Source of the DNA: Amoebophrya sp. A120
Lineage: Eukaryota > Sar > Dinophyceae > Syndiniales > Amoebophryaceae
Reading direction: 5' to 3'
Assembly: GCA_905178155.1 (NCBI GenBank)
Contig: CAJINV010000005.1
Span: 2,792,054 to 2,856,053 of the forward strand
DNA: 64,000 nt
The notes beneath the pieces are model-generated. The model was not told where the DNA came from. It saw only the letters and a program-made list of their open reading frames with translations, and searched no databases. A program made the translations under genes and the position numbers. This document shows, piece by piece, positions 40,657-52,053 of the stretch (positions are counted from its first letter, which is position 1; every line of letters starts with the position of its first letter).

Positions 40657-42835
40657 TTGGTCGTGTATCTTTCCGTGCATACTATTCGTGGCCTCGATTT
40701 TTTCTTGATGAAGATGAAGTTGTAGTTGGCATGAAGATGGGTGAGCGCATTCACGCAGTGGCATTTTTCGTTTACGATTATTTGGCGCGCTTTTGAAAAA
40801 TAAAGGGCCGATGCGTCGGTTTTGATGTTGCATAGCAGAAAGAAACGAAAGTTCCATTACGCGTACGAAACAAAATCGAGCATCACGAAATGCATGGACG
40901 ACAAATTTTTCAGCTATATAAAGTGGTGAGTCCATTGTCGCGACGATTCTGATGGTTCTGCGTGAGCTTTATGCAATAGCAATACCATATTTTCCGCGCA
41001 CGTGCAAAATGCGACAGTTTTACTCAGGCTGGAACGCTTGTCATGCTGACTTCTAGGACCGGAGGGCAGGCAAGTTTTGTTATGCAGCGATTCCGCATTT
41101 GTACGTGTACAGGAAATTATTCAAGTTTCCTGTGGATAAGCTTGCCAGCAATTACATACACGCGCCGCCGGATGATCACTATTTGGCTTCTGGCACTGAA
41201 ATTTGAAAACATTTTCCGATGCATAATGGTGGCTATCTGTTTAGGCGAACAAGGCTGCAACTCTTTGCTTTTAGCACTTTCGAGTGCACCCTTCGGCGCT
41301 TTGTTTTATCCACGTAAAGGCTCCTAATACTCAACTACTCGCCCCACGTTATTTTGGATGTTTCGCCGTCGAGTACTCCTCCTTGATGCAGACGCGTTTT
41401 TTTTTTTTACTTTCCGCTCGACGACACACTAACACCACTACGCCTAAAGCCACGACTCAGTGTAGTCGTCTTCACATTGACTTACGCACGACACACATCT
41501 GAGAATAGAAAATTTTAGTTGATATCTGTCATTTCTAATTTTCTGAGAATTCAAAAAAAAATTGCATCTGCAGCTACCTATCTGCATATGTTCTCCAATG
41601 ATTTCAGCCTGCCATGTATTGAACAAGAGCTGAAAATGATTGTTTGTTCGGGCCTACTTTGGTGGTGGAACGCGACGCTACTGCTCACCGTTTTGTTAGT
41701 GCTACAACTTTAAAGAATTAGGACATTGTAAATGTTCAACAAGTTGAGATATATTTTTCTTTTTCCACATTGGACGCGGCACTTATCGTATTGTAGAAGC
41801 GTTTCGCGGTCCATCGTTGACTCAGTCACCATGGGCATGAATCTTCTCTGCGATAAAGATAATTCGTGCAATTTGTTCCAATCCTTTTGACGATTTTTTT
41901 CTAGCATCTGTTTCTAGGTCTAGCTTTGTAATTGTAATATGTTGGATTTTTGAAACGTCAGGTGTTCCTATTCTGGCTTATCCCACGTTTTTACTTTTTG
42001 TGAAACGCAACTGCAAGCATGCCATGCTAAGGGCATTTCATCATCCAATTTTCCGTATTCTATGTCGAAAAATGTCCGCAAAATCAAAAGCAAAAATGAA
42101 ACCCAGAGCTCGTTGTCGTTTGAAAGAATGTGAATGAAAATTTGATTTATTTGTAAACGATAGATAGTGACTCTGTGGCTCGTCTTCCTGCGAATCGTGG
42201 ATTGATGATGAAGCTTGTGTTTACTAACTGCAGGCAAGAACAGAGTGATCCATCCTGTCTGTTGTGTTGTCTTCGTCTTGCCCCTGCTTGTAATTGAACG
42301 TGATTGCGCTCTTCAGAGAGAAATTTTCGAAGATCCTCGTTCTTGGAGATCAGCAGATTGTCGTGGTTTTTTGATCTTGGAAGTTGCCGCTTCAGAAGAT
42401 CCCGTCTTGCTAGTATTGTGTTATTGCCAATTTTATGCGAGTTATTCGTCCCGTTCCAATCTGCTTCGGCTCGGAGTCATGGTCTATTTTTTGCTGGATT
42501 GATTTTCCCCCGCCTGCACCTGCAATTGCATTCGGTCGTGCTCCGTGCACGCAGTAAAATAATGTCATGATTCGTAAACATTGAGTCAGTTCAACATGGA
42601 GCCCCTAGAGGTACGATATTTTCGTGCAGGTTGCAAAAGCCTGCGCGACTTTTTTCTGGCATTTTTCTATTGTCTTTTTCCTACGCAAGAAGGTTCTGAC
42701 AAATTTTCAGAAAGAAGAGGATGCGCAGGTCGCCGCAAGTCCAAAGCACATCAACCGTGTGCTGCTGCTGCTCGGGCGGTACTCGTCTACAAACGACGGT
42801 CGAGGACCAAAAGCGGGGTCGGGGACGCAAGAGTG

Positions 42836-42920
42836 ATGTCATACCGCAAAGAAATCCTCCTCGTGCTTCCCATCGTAGTGTGCTCGCGATCAAGAGTTTA
42901 TGTTTTAAACGGTCGTTAGC
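42836..42920 (+). pseudogene. 5' fragment of gene 7, second copy
   Basis: Repeats GGGGACGCAAGAGTG-ATG plus MSYRKEILLVLPIVVCS, then diverges into the E1 terminus. Compared with gene 7 it has an inserted codon and loses the frame. It is separated from the next copy (44098) by element E1. Confidence 0.75.
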
Positions 42921-44072
42921 ATACAGAAGGGTGAATTCCCAGTGAATTTGTATTGCGTGGCATGATGCATGAATTAATCAGGTGCATGCGAAGAACACGG
43001 GGACAACATACAAGAAGCCAGCGCGCCGTGTTGATGGGCTGCTTGGCTGGTGGCGCTTCCCTCCTGTGGACGCTTGCCGCTTGTTGCCCAAAGTGGCGCA
43101 CCTGGTGGACTGCGAAGCAACGCAGGTGGCTTGTGGCGGTCTTACAACACGACGCTGCATGATCCGCCGACTCGATAGTGGCGGATCGACCGGGACGAGG
43201 GCCATGCCTGAAAAGGTGGCCAAATGTACTAGCTCAACATGTCAAAATAGAGAAGTCGCGTCACGGGTTGTGGCTGCCTCGGCTTGGATATCTGAAGACA
43301 GGTTGCTACGGATGCTAGCATCGCCTGCTTTGCTCTGTAAGTAACCTCTTCCCAGCTGTGTTCCTGCCTCATCTTGGTCGGTTCCTCTAGTAGTCTTCTT
43401 TGACGTGACCCCCAGGTCAGGAATTCTCTTGGTGAATTTTGGGGCTTTTTCTTTTTGTTAAACTTTTTGGAAGCCCCAAAACCCGGAGTTTCTCACGCGC
43501 TAGCGAATTTTGAAAATGAGCCGGAGGCCAAAATTCACCGGCGCCCTTTTCAAAATTCACCCCAAAACTCACCGGGCGCCCCTTTTCGACCGTGATACGC
43601 AAACTTTAGCGCAGAAAAGTGCTCAAAAAAGTGCACAGATAGGCCATGAGAAGGAACGCAAAGGGGGGAAAAGCGGAGTCCTCTGCTGCCCTAAGCCCGT
43701 CTGTGTTCTGCTGAAAATGCCGCAAGATTTCACGCGCCTGCCGGAAAAATGCTTCAAAGCTCTCGGTCGGGTCCTTTCGTCCTTGCCTGCCTTCTTGCTT
43801 AGTTGTATGCGCTTCGCAGCCTTTATTTCTGGCGTCCTTGCCGCGGCTGCTGCAGTGCTCTTCTGCGAGAACGGGGAGGCGCAAAAATCTGCCCAAAGAA
43901 CGGCGCCCGGGCCATGTCCTCTGGCTGCCCACTGCACAAAAGCCCGCGGCTGCTGCGCGGTGCAGGGCCTTCTACTTCCCAGAACAGGGCCAAGAGGGAC
44001 AATGTCCCGGCGGGCTCATCTGCAATTTGGCATGCAAAATCCACTACAAATTCACCACTTCTCATGCTAACG
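42914..44072. mobile_element. Element E1 (1.16 kb, TIR CGTTAGCAT)
   Basis: Both ends read CGTTAGCAT, then ACAGAAGGGTGAATT (left) or GAGAAGTGGTGAATT (right, reversed), each followed within a few bases by TTTGTA or similar. It lies between two copies of the gene 7 signal-peptide segment. The interior has inverted AAAATTC-rich blocks (43425-43610) and no recognised coding sequence. A truncated copy lies at 35723-36154. Confidence 0.7.
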
Positions 44073-44097
44073 GGTGTTAAAGCTCTAGGCAAGAGTG

Positions 44098-44157
44098 ATG
44101 TCATACCGCAAAGAAATCCTCCTCGTGCTTCCCATCGTGTGCTCGCTTATTTAGAGC
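44098..44157 (+). pseudogene. 5' fragment of gene 7, third copy
   Basis: ATG 44098 opens MSYRKEILLVLPIVCSLI and stops at once. It is framed by GTTAAAGCTCTA and TAGAGCTTTAAC, a perfect 12-bp inverted repeat, itself inside the opposed ends of E1 and E2. Confidence 0.75.
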
Positions 44158-44166
44158 TTTAACGCC

Positions 44167-45322
44167 CGTTAGCATGAGAAGTTGCGAATTTGTAGCGAAT
44201 TTTGCATGACAAATTGCAGGTGGGTCCGCCGGTACATTGTCCCTCTTGCCCTTCTGGGAAGTGGGTTCTGCACACCGCAGAAGTCAAGGCTTATGCGGCG
44301 GGCAGCTTCTAGACATGGCCTGGGTGCCGTTCTATGGCCATGCCCATTCGTCTCCCTGTGCTCGCATAAGAGCACTGCAGCAGCCGCGGCAAAGACGCCA
44401 AAAAGAAAGGCTGCGAAGCGCATGCAATTAGGCAGGAAGGCGCAAAAAAAAGGGTGAAAGGACCAGGCCGAGAGCTTTGACGCGTCTATCCGGCAGGCGC
44501 GTGAACTTTCCAGGCCTCTTCGGCAGAATATAGAGGCGCTGAGGGCAACAGAGGGCGCTTGTCTTTTCCCCTGCTCGGCCCCACTTCCCAGGGCCTATGT
44601 GCGGACATTCTTAAGCACTTTGCTGCGCTGAAGTTTGCTTATCACGGTGGAAAAGGGGAGCCCGGTGAATTTTGGGGTGAATTTTGAAAAAAGTGCCGGC
44701 GAATTTTGGCCTACGGCACTTGTTCAAAATTCGCTGGCGCATGAGAAACTCCGGGTTTTGGAGCTTCAAAAAATTTTCGCAAAAAGAAGAAGCCTCAAAA
44801 TTCACCAAGAAAATTCCTGACCTGGAGGTCTCGCCAAAGAAGACTAGAGGACCCGACCAAGATGAGGCAGGAACACAGCTGGGAAGAAGTTACAGAGCAA
44901 AGCAGGCGAAGCTAGCATCCATTGCAACGCGTCTCCAGCTATCCAAGCCGAGACAGCAACAACCCGTGACGCGACTTCTCTATTTTGAGATATTGAGCTA
45001 CTGCCCCTGCCCCCCTTTCCAGGCATGGCCCTCCCTATCGATCTGCCACCATCGCGTCTGCGGATCAACATGCAGCATCGTGCTGTAAAACCGGCGCCAC
45101 AAGCCACCTGTGTTGCCTCGCAGTCGCTAGGTGCGCCCCGGTGGGCAACAGGCGGCAAGCGTCCACAGGAGGGCAGCGTCACCAGCCAGGCGGCCCATCA
45201 ACACGGCGCGCTGGCTGCTTGTTTTCCTCGTGTTCTTCGCATGATGCACGTGATAGATTAGTTCATGATGCATTGCCACGCAATACAAATTCACTGCAAA
45301 ATCACCCTTCTGTATGCTAACG
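44167..45322. mobile_element. Element E2 (1.16 kb), inverted relative to E1
   Basis: Starts CGTTAGCATGAGAAGTTGCG and ends, reversed, CGTTAGCATACAGAAGGGTG. Its content is a diverged reverse complement of E1 (compare 44880-45250 with 42960-43345), so the pair forms an imperfect palindrome of about 2.4 kb centred near 44120. No recognisable protein. Confidence 0.7.
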
Positions 45323-45356
45323 CCCGTCCAAGGCATAAGGTGGGGACGCAAGAGTG

Positions 45357-48300
45357 ATGTCATACCGCAGAGAAATCCTCCTCGTGCTTCCCATCGTGTG
45401 CTCGCTTATCACTTCAGAATTTCTCGTCCCCGCACAAGTTCACCTCTCGTCCCCGTCAGAAGCCGGGATATTAAAAACCCCAACCCCGCCCAACGAGACC
45501 CTCCTCCTCCGCCCTTCCGGCACCCCGAAGCAGCGGCCGGTGCAATGTTTTGCGCATTCGGAGTTGACGTACCGTATCAAATGCAAAAATGTCTGGGTCT
45601 GGAAGGTTGGAACTTGTGATGCTAACTTTGGATATATAAAAAAATCTGTATTGCATGACCAGCAGGAGGAGTCCTGTTTGTGCTACGCGGGGAGGGCATT
45701 TGTCATGCGGGATGGGCATCAGGAAGGCCTCTAAAAATATGTGATGCTAGATCATGCATTACAGACATCCCGAGTCATGCAAAATATGCATGACAAACCT
45801 GGTAACCTTCCAGACCCAGACATTTTTACATTTGATATACCAACGGTGCTGTCAACAGCGGCAGGAGCACTGCGTCTCCACGCTGTCCGACCCTGCGTTT
45901 TTCTACAAGGCCTGCTGCGAAGACCGGTACCTATCAAATGTAAAAATGTCTGGGTCTGGAAGATTTTGAGGTTTGTCATGCATATTTTGGAAGACTCATG
46001 ATGTCTGTGATGCATGCGCTAGCATGACAGATTTTTGGAGGCCTTTGTGATGCCTCTACCGCATGAGAAATGCCCTCCCCGGGTAGCACAAACTGGAGTT
46101 CTGTTGCCGGTCATGCCATGCAAATTTTTTTAGAGTCCAGAGACAGCATCACAAGTTTAGAATCTTCCAGACCCAGACACTTTTGCATTTGATAGTACCT
46201 CGCGGTCAACGACGTTCCCGCGCACCTGGGAAATCTCGTCATATCCTGTGCAAAAGTGTCGTACTCGTATAAATGCAAGTCTTGCATTACAAATCTTTAT
46301 CGTAAGGGAAATCCGCATTACAAATTTTCTCTCTTATGCTGAGAAAATTTGTAATGCATTTATACGAGTACGATACTTTTGCAGTTCACACGTCACCGCG
46401 CTGGTCGATATGGCATACATCGCGAAGCAAACAGACAGGATACTGTTGGCGCCAGTGGACAAAAAACTCTTTGGCCCGGTGTTCAGCGATTTACGAGACT
46501 GGTATAATCGCAACGGGGGCGCGCCGGATCTTCATGCTGGTAGTTCGCATTCTGTCGGCAGCGACAAGGGTAAAAATAATATCAACGTCGAAAGGCTGAT
46601 AGATGACGGTCTCTCCGAAAGCGATCCTGCAGCGCTGTGGCAGTTTCTGCGAAAAGCTAAAACATCATTGCAAAAGGGAACTGCAGCAACCGAGCACGGA
46701 GCAAACCAAGAGCAGGAGCGTCAGGAGGCCCTTTATTGGGCGAAGCGACTGTATAGGAAGCGATTTCGAGAGCGGGCTGATGTGAACCCCTTGGTGAGCC
46801 TGGTCGGTCAGAGACCAAAAACTAGCGAACAGGCGCATCATAATAATCATCCTGCCGGTGCAAACAGGACGGCAGAAGGCAGACTTGAGGCAGCACAAGC
46901 AGCACGCTCGTCGACCAGCGGCCGTGGTCCTCGAGGAACCTACAGAGAAGCGGCACCCCTTCATTATCAAGCTCTCAAGGATCTCCCCGTGACCGCAAGC
47001 AATCTGAGAAAGCTCGCCCTCGCCTACGAGCAGAAAACCCAGAGGTTCCGTGCGGTGATTGGCCGGTCTTTTTTCAAGCTCGGCTGCCCGCAACTCCCCG
47101 TGGTCGACATCGCGGGCGGGGGTCGGGAGGGTCCGTTTCGCTTCGCCTTAGATCAACAGGGCGCCGAAACCAGTCCGGCGAAGCTGATTTTGATTTATCA
47201 GGGTTTGTACCACGATCACTCGCTGGACACGATCATGCAGCTGCACGGTAAAAAACAAATTCTCGCGGACAAAAAGACCAAAACCATGCTGGAGAATTTT
47301 CCGACGAAAATCTCCAGCAAGAGAAGTAGAGGCTCTACTACTTCAAAGAGGACTACTGGAGATCATGTTGAAGTAGACGTCGACCCGGATGAAGATGATT
47401 TTAATTCCTCAGACGAAGACACGGAAACGCAAAAGATTTCCTTCTCCGGCCACTTTCCGGATAACTACCCCGTGGGCGGAAGGGAGGAGATATCCACTGC
47501 AAAAGTATCTCACGACTGGCATCGGTTGCATACATACTGTATGAACCAGTTGCAATACAGCAATACAAATTTCATTTTTCCTAAATGTAAATCTGCAACC
47601 ACCACGCAAACCATAGCTAGTACAACGGCACTTTTGCAATGCATAGGAGACCATTGCACGCATGGAGAAGAAGATGGAGGAGGAGCAGAAGCTCGCGGAG
47701 AAGGATACTGAATACGACAGGACGATGAAGTCGCGGATTGACGAGATGGAGCTCCACTACATGCTCTTACGGGACCGGTGGGTCGCGAGATTTCCGCAAG
47801 TCGTCAGATTAACCGGCGAGGACGCAATTACTTTCTGGGATGAGATGGAGAAACCGATCCGATATCCTCGCGGAAATGACCAGAGCGGCGGCAATGAAAA
47901 CGTGCAATTCCTGAAAAGAGCGATACTACGGAAGTACGAAGCGCTGTATACTTCGCAAATAAATGCTTCATCAGCAGAGGCAAGACAAAAGTTCTATCAC
48001 CTACTCTTCCACTCCAACCCCCCTGTTTCTCAGCTGAGAAATCTCTACCGCTTTCTGTACCACGACGACGCCGCGCCGTCGAGATTGTTACCTCCTGGGT
48101 TGGTCAAACCATTTCTGGTTTCCGAGTGCGGGAGTCCGGATTACGGAGAGAGTGGAAACTCGGTCGCTTTACTGAAATACGCGGAACGGCAGAACGAGTT
48201 TCTTTTTGGACATCAAGCAAATTTTCTGCAAACCGCTGCAGAAGAAGACGCGAGCAGAAATCACATGAAACGAGTGCGACACCGCGAACACGGAGCAAGT

Positions 48301-51300
48301 AAAAGCCGGCTTCTCGATCGGCTCAACAAGCAGCGCGTGAACCACCTGCACGCGCACCATCGCCCCTGTTTGGTCGACCGGTTCCTGCAGAGCAGCTACA
48401 TGAAGGACCACAAGTGCGCGATGCTGCACCAAGTCTTTCATTTTGTCGACTGGACCGTGGAAGACGCGGACTTCAAAAGAATTTTCCTCGCCAGTCTGTG
48501 GATCCATGTCGTGGAGGAGAACGCGATCAGGCCGTATATTGGATTGATACAGCCGGCGGACCGTGAAGATGTTCTTCCCCGAAGAACAGACGCAAATGTG
48601 GTCCAACCGAATGATCGAAGTTCCTCTTCTCTCCGGCTAACCGAGCTTCTCCATTTCCTCGCCACGAACCGCATCATCGCGGTGCATTTCCGCGGGGCTT
48701 GGGGCTACCAGGGCGTGGGGCTGCAGATCCTGGAATTGGTGAAAAAAACCGGAATTCAACTCGTCTACATAGCGACCGACAACATCCGCTTCGAGCCGTT
48801 TCGGGAACTGGTCACGACGTTGCGAGACGAGTTTCAACTTACCGTGCTTTCCTCAGAACTCTCGGAAGCGATTGCGGCTGGAATCGGAAAGGAAATCAGC
48901 GGGGTAGCAGATCATGCCACCACTGCTGCTCAAGGCCAGACTGAAGATGACAGCCGCTCCTTCGGCGAAAAATTGCCGACGTTTCAAAGTGCTTGCACTG
49001 GCACTGGCGTGTTGAGTTGTATCGTCGAAGCAGGAAGTGCTTCTCCAACATCGTCACTACCGGCCGAAGCTGTGGTGGAACCGACTGCTAGCACCCCTGA
49101 ACGAAAAGAACCTTTATCAGAAGAAGACGCGGAAGCCGCTGCGTTTCTTCGGGGTGATGAAGAAGCAGAAACTACTGGCAGCACTGCCGCCCATAATATA
49201 ATCCCCACCCCAGACGAGCCCGTTTTTAACAGCGCAATCCCATGGCACAAGCACCACTTGGAATCTCACCGGGGCAAACTGCCTAATCTGGCGCTGCACA
49301 TCGACTTGTGCATCTGCACCCTGGCAAGCAGTTTCCTGGGACAGCCGTTATCCAGCCTGTCCGAGCTGATCATGAATTTCAGGACCGTCGTGCGGCAAAT
49401 GCACGGACGAGGTGATGATATTGAAGATGCCGGAAAAACCACCACTTCTAGTACCGGCAAAAGTGCCAGCAGCGAAGTAGATGCAACAGAAACTACAGTC
49501 TTGTCGTCGCAGAAATGGAAAAGATTTATTCTGAAGAGGCACTACAGAAGTAGTCACAAGGGAAAAAGTGAGACCAAGAACCGCGGTAAGGACGTAAGCC
49601 CAACCTGGCAGACTTCCACACACCCGGTGCTGGCGTTTTACAGAAAAGTGTTTCAGCAGGTGCAGCAGTCGCCATCGTCTTCCACCCTGCCGCGCGGGGC
49701 TGCACCAAATCCGACCGCATCTTCGTCCTCACCCGCTTCCTCGTATGCAGTATCTACTAGCCCCCGCCGGACGGATATCGCAAGAAAAAAGTGTTACAGT
49801 TACACATTGTCATGCAAGACTGGCAACAGAGACAACCTTTCTCATGCAGGAAATGCTTCGGAGCTTCGTTTTCTTCCTGCTTTCCCTTGTGATCTTCGCA
49901 TTACAAGTTTTCTCTACCACCCAGAGAAAATTTGTGATGCAGAAACTCCAGCAAGTGTGTAACTGTAACACTTTTTTCCGTGGATAACGGAAGCCTTTCT
50001 GCACCTACCGCGCGATGTCCTTCCTGTGGATCAGATTTTCCCCATCAGCTTCTACAGCGCCGATGAAATCGTCAAAGCAGATTGGATGCAGAACTTGATT
50101 GACGCGTTTCACATTTTGCAGAAGCAAGAAGCACAGAAGTCGACGGACAGCACGACAGACGCACGAGGACAAGGAAGTGAAAACAAGAAAAGCCCAGAAC
50201 AGAAGATCAGCAGCCTTGTTGCGAGTTCCGGCGCATCGAGTGCTACAACTACTTCGCTATCGCTTTCGACCTACTACATTCCCGCCGTGTTCACGGACCC
50301 GCTACCGCAACCGCAAGCCCCCGGGGGACACAACTACAGTCACCTTCTGTACAGCAAATTTGTGATGCGATTGACCCAGTACTACCTCGCCTACAACGAA
50401 GAGACAAACGAGTACGAGCGCGCGGAAAATTCCAGATACGAGGACTTACTCCGTCCCTTACACAAGAACCCGAAAAATCATGACGACCTCCAGCACGACT
50501 TTGACCTAACAAAAGACTGGACGCAGGCCACGGTGTTCGCCGCCACCTTCTACCACGACTTGGGACGGAGAAAGTGCCACTCCATGGGGCTGTTGCTCCG
50601 CTTACGGTTTGTGGTGTTGTTTGTGTTGTTTGGAAACTACAACAAATTTGAATGCGTCCGGGAGTTGAGCATTTTCGGCTACTTGTTGTACACAGAGATT
50701 TTCAACCAGGGGCTCGGCGTGTGGCGGTTTCTGCGAAATTTTGTCCGGTTGCCGGAGGAAGAACCGGCAGGAAATGCTGTTGAAGATGGAACTGCAGCAA
50801 AGGAGGAATTATTATTTCCAGAAACCACAACAGCAAACATCTCTTCCAAATCCCGGCAGCAAGAGTGGATTTCGCTTCTCAACCTCCTCCGCTTATTCCT
50901 GCAAAGAACCAAATGCCGCGGGCAGTACTTGCAAACGTTTTCCGACAAAGTCACCGAAGACGATGACTACCTGCACGCGTTTTACCGCCCGGAGGCCCCG
51001 TTCTTCCAGAAAACACCGATCCGGCAAAAAGCGCTGCTAAACAAATTTGTGAAAGAAGAGGGGGAGACACTGTACATTGCGCCAAGTGTCGAGTTGGTTC
51101 TGCCGAAGAAGTGCAGAAGTAGGGCCGCGCAAGAGGATTTCGTTGTTGGTGGCAGCAGCAGAAATGTTGAAGCAGGTCTGAGTCATCAAGAAGACGAAGA
51201 AATCGCGCAAAGAACTCTGGAAGAAGATTCGAAAGCGAAGCAGACCGTGCTTTCCTACTTCGCCGGGCCGGATAAGTTTGAACTCTCTTTCCTGTTTCCC

Positions 51301-52053
51301 GGCCTGCGGGCCCCGTCGCGGGAGTTCGACGACCGGCACACGTATCGCGTGCCGGATGCGGCTTGGGGCGACGGGTTGGGACACAAGGACATGTTTGGCG
51401 GGCCGGTGCGAAAGTTTCGACCGGGTGAGCATTGCGAGGGCTTGGGGGAGGACGATGTGCGGGCGGGAGTCTATCTCGAGCTGCAACGGTTGCAGGATGA
51501 CGTGGCGGGGAAGGTTCAGGGAATGACGCAGATCGCTCCATCTGAAGCAGCAGTTGTACATAAAAAAAAGCAGCAGGAGGACCACTACCCAGGTTGCGAT
51601 CTGCAGCTTCTTGCAAACTGCGGGTTGGTTGAATCGATGAAAGAAGAAAGTGGTTCTTCGACGTCGCGCGAAGGTGGGAACAAAAAGAAAAAAAGGTCGT
51701 GGACGGAAATTACGCTGAACTTTCTCAATGTGCAGAAAGTGTTCGAGATTGTGATCAGAGAAGACGATCCGGAGCCTCATCATCCAAACCACGTAGTTAA
51801 AAACAATGATGTTCCTTCTAATGACGCGGAAAGCCAAAGAGCGCATCATGACGCTCCATATTTTGCGCCCTGCCCCTCTACGAACCCCTCGCTTCTGCAG
51901 CAGACGGTGCTCTCTTGTTTCCAGACGGGCGACATGCAGGTCAAGAACGCCTCCGGGTATCTCCGATTTCTGGAAATCTGGAATGACAACACGTTTACAA
52001 GGGAAGGCGCCACCACCGCGGCAAGCGTGCAGTGCGTGCATGAGAAGGAATGA
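45357..52053 (+). CDS. Large secretory protein with O-fucosyltransferase-like motifs
   Basis: Exons 45357-45574, 45843-45931, 46200-46241, 46396-47490, 47651-49775 and 49992-52053; 1876 aa, phases agree. The start is chosen by a good signal peptide (MSYRREILLVLPIVCSLI). A central region looks like a GT-B O-fucosyltransferase: IIAVHFRGAW (about 821), VYIATDNIRFEPF (about 852) and HIDLCICTLASSFLGQPLSS followed by an R after about 10 residues (about 1028-1058). This matches the family pattern of H-x-R-G, Y-x-A-T-D and D-x-x-x-C-x-x-A-x-x-F-x-G-x-x-x-S-S-x-S. Such enzymes transfer fucose from GDP-fucose to Ser/Thr or to glycans in the ER/Golgi. The C-terminal about 690 aa is unassigned. All five introns are introners; there is no GT-AG intron. 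Three truncated copies of its 5' end lie upstream (two if the 7.19-kb duplication is artefactual). Family call moderate. Confidence 0.6.
45575..45842 (+). mobile_element. Introner, GTCTGGG family, gene 7 (268 nt)
   Basis: Flanks TACCG (45570-45574) and TACCA (45838-45842), 4/5; ends TATCAAATGC and TTTGATA with TIR core GTCTGGGTCTGGAAG. Removal joins S-E-L-T-Y to R-C-C-Q-Q with one R/Q ambiguity at the junction. Confidence 0.88.
45932..46199 (+). mobile_element. Introner, GTCTGGG family, gene 7 (268 nt)
   Basis: Direct repeat GTACC at 45927-45931 and 46195-46199; ends TATCAAATGT...GCATTTGATA. Same length as the preceding introner, from which it is separated by an 89-nt exon. Removal gives E-D-R-Y-L-A-V-N-D in frame. 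Confidence 0.9.
46242..46395 (+). mobile_element. Introner, GCAAAAGTATCG family, gene 7 (154 nt)
   Basis: Direct repeat CGTCA at 46237-46241 and 46391-46395. Left end TATCCTGTGCAAAAGTGTCG, right end reversed TGTGAACTGCAAAAGTATCG; both TIRs continue to CGTACTCGTATAAATGCA. Closely related to 22774 in gene 6. Removal gives G-N-L-V-T-A-L-V-D in frame. Confidence 0.9.
47491..47650 (+). mobile_element. Introner, CAAAAGT family, gene 7 (160 nt)
   Basis: Direct repeat GGAGA at 47486-47490 and 47646-47650. Ends are TATCCACTGCAAAAGTATCT and, from the right, TATGCATTGCAAAAGTGCCG. It contains ATGAACCAGTTGCAATACAG. Removal gives G-R-E-E-T-I-A-R-M in frame. Confidence 0.88.
49776..49991 (+). mobile_element. 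Introner, AAAAAGTGTTA family, gene 7 (216 nt)
   Basis: Direct repeat ACGGA at 49771-49775 and 49987-49991. Ends are TATCGCAAGAAAAAAGTGTT and, from the right, TATCCACGGAAAAAAGTGTT; both continue ACAGTTACAC. It is in opposite orientation to its relative at 27288. Removal gives P-R-R-T-E-A-F-L-H in frame. Confidence 0.9.

Larger units (their letters stand above)
36156..43345. repeat. 7.19-kb direct duplication, copy 2 (probable scaffolding artefact)
   Basis: Near-identical to 28965-36154. It contains another 3' kinase exon, another element tail and the intergenic region leading into gene 7. An uncollapsed contig overlap or haplotype join explains it better than a genuine tandem duplication, because one border is an N and the other lies at a hairpin. 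Confidence 0.9.

Noticed and set aside
36156-43345. A second, independent kinase gene
   Set aside because: Only the last exon is present, as part of a 7.19-kb near-identical copy abutting an N; it is a probable assembly artefact or a truncated duplicate.
44098-44157. A possible short secreted peptide gene starting MSYRKEILLVLPIV
   Set aside because: It stops after 18 codons and is a copy of the gene 7 start between two mobile elements; better explained as a duplicated 5' fragment.
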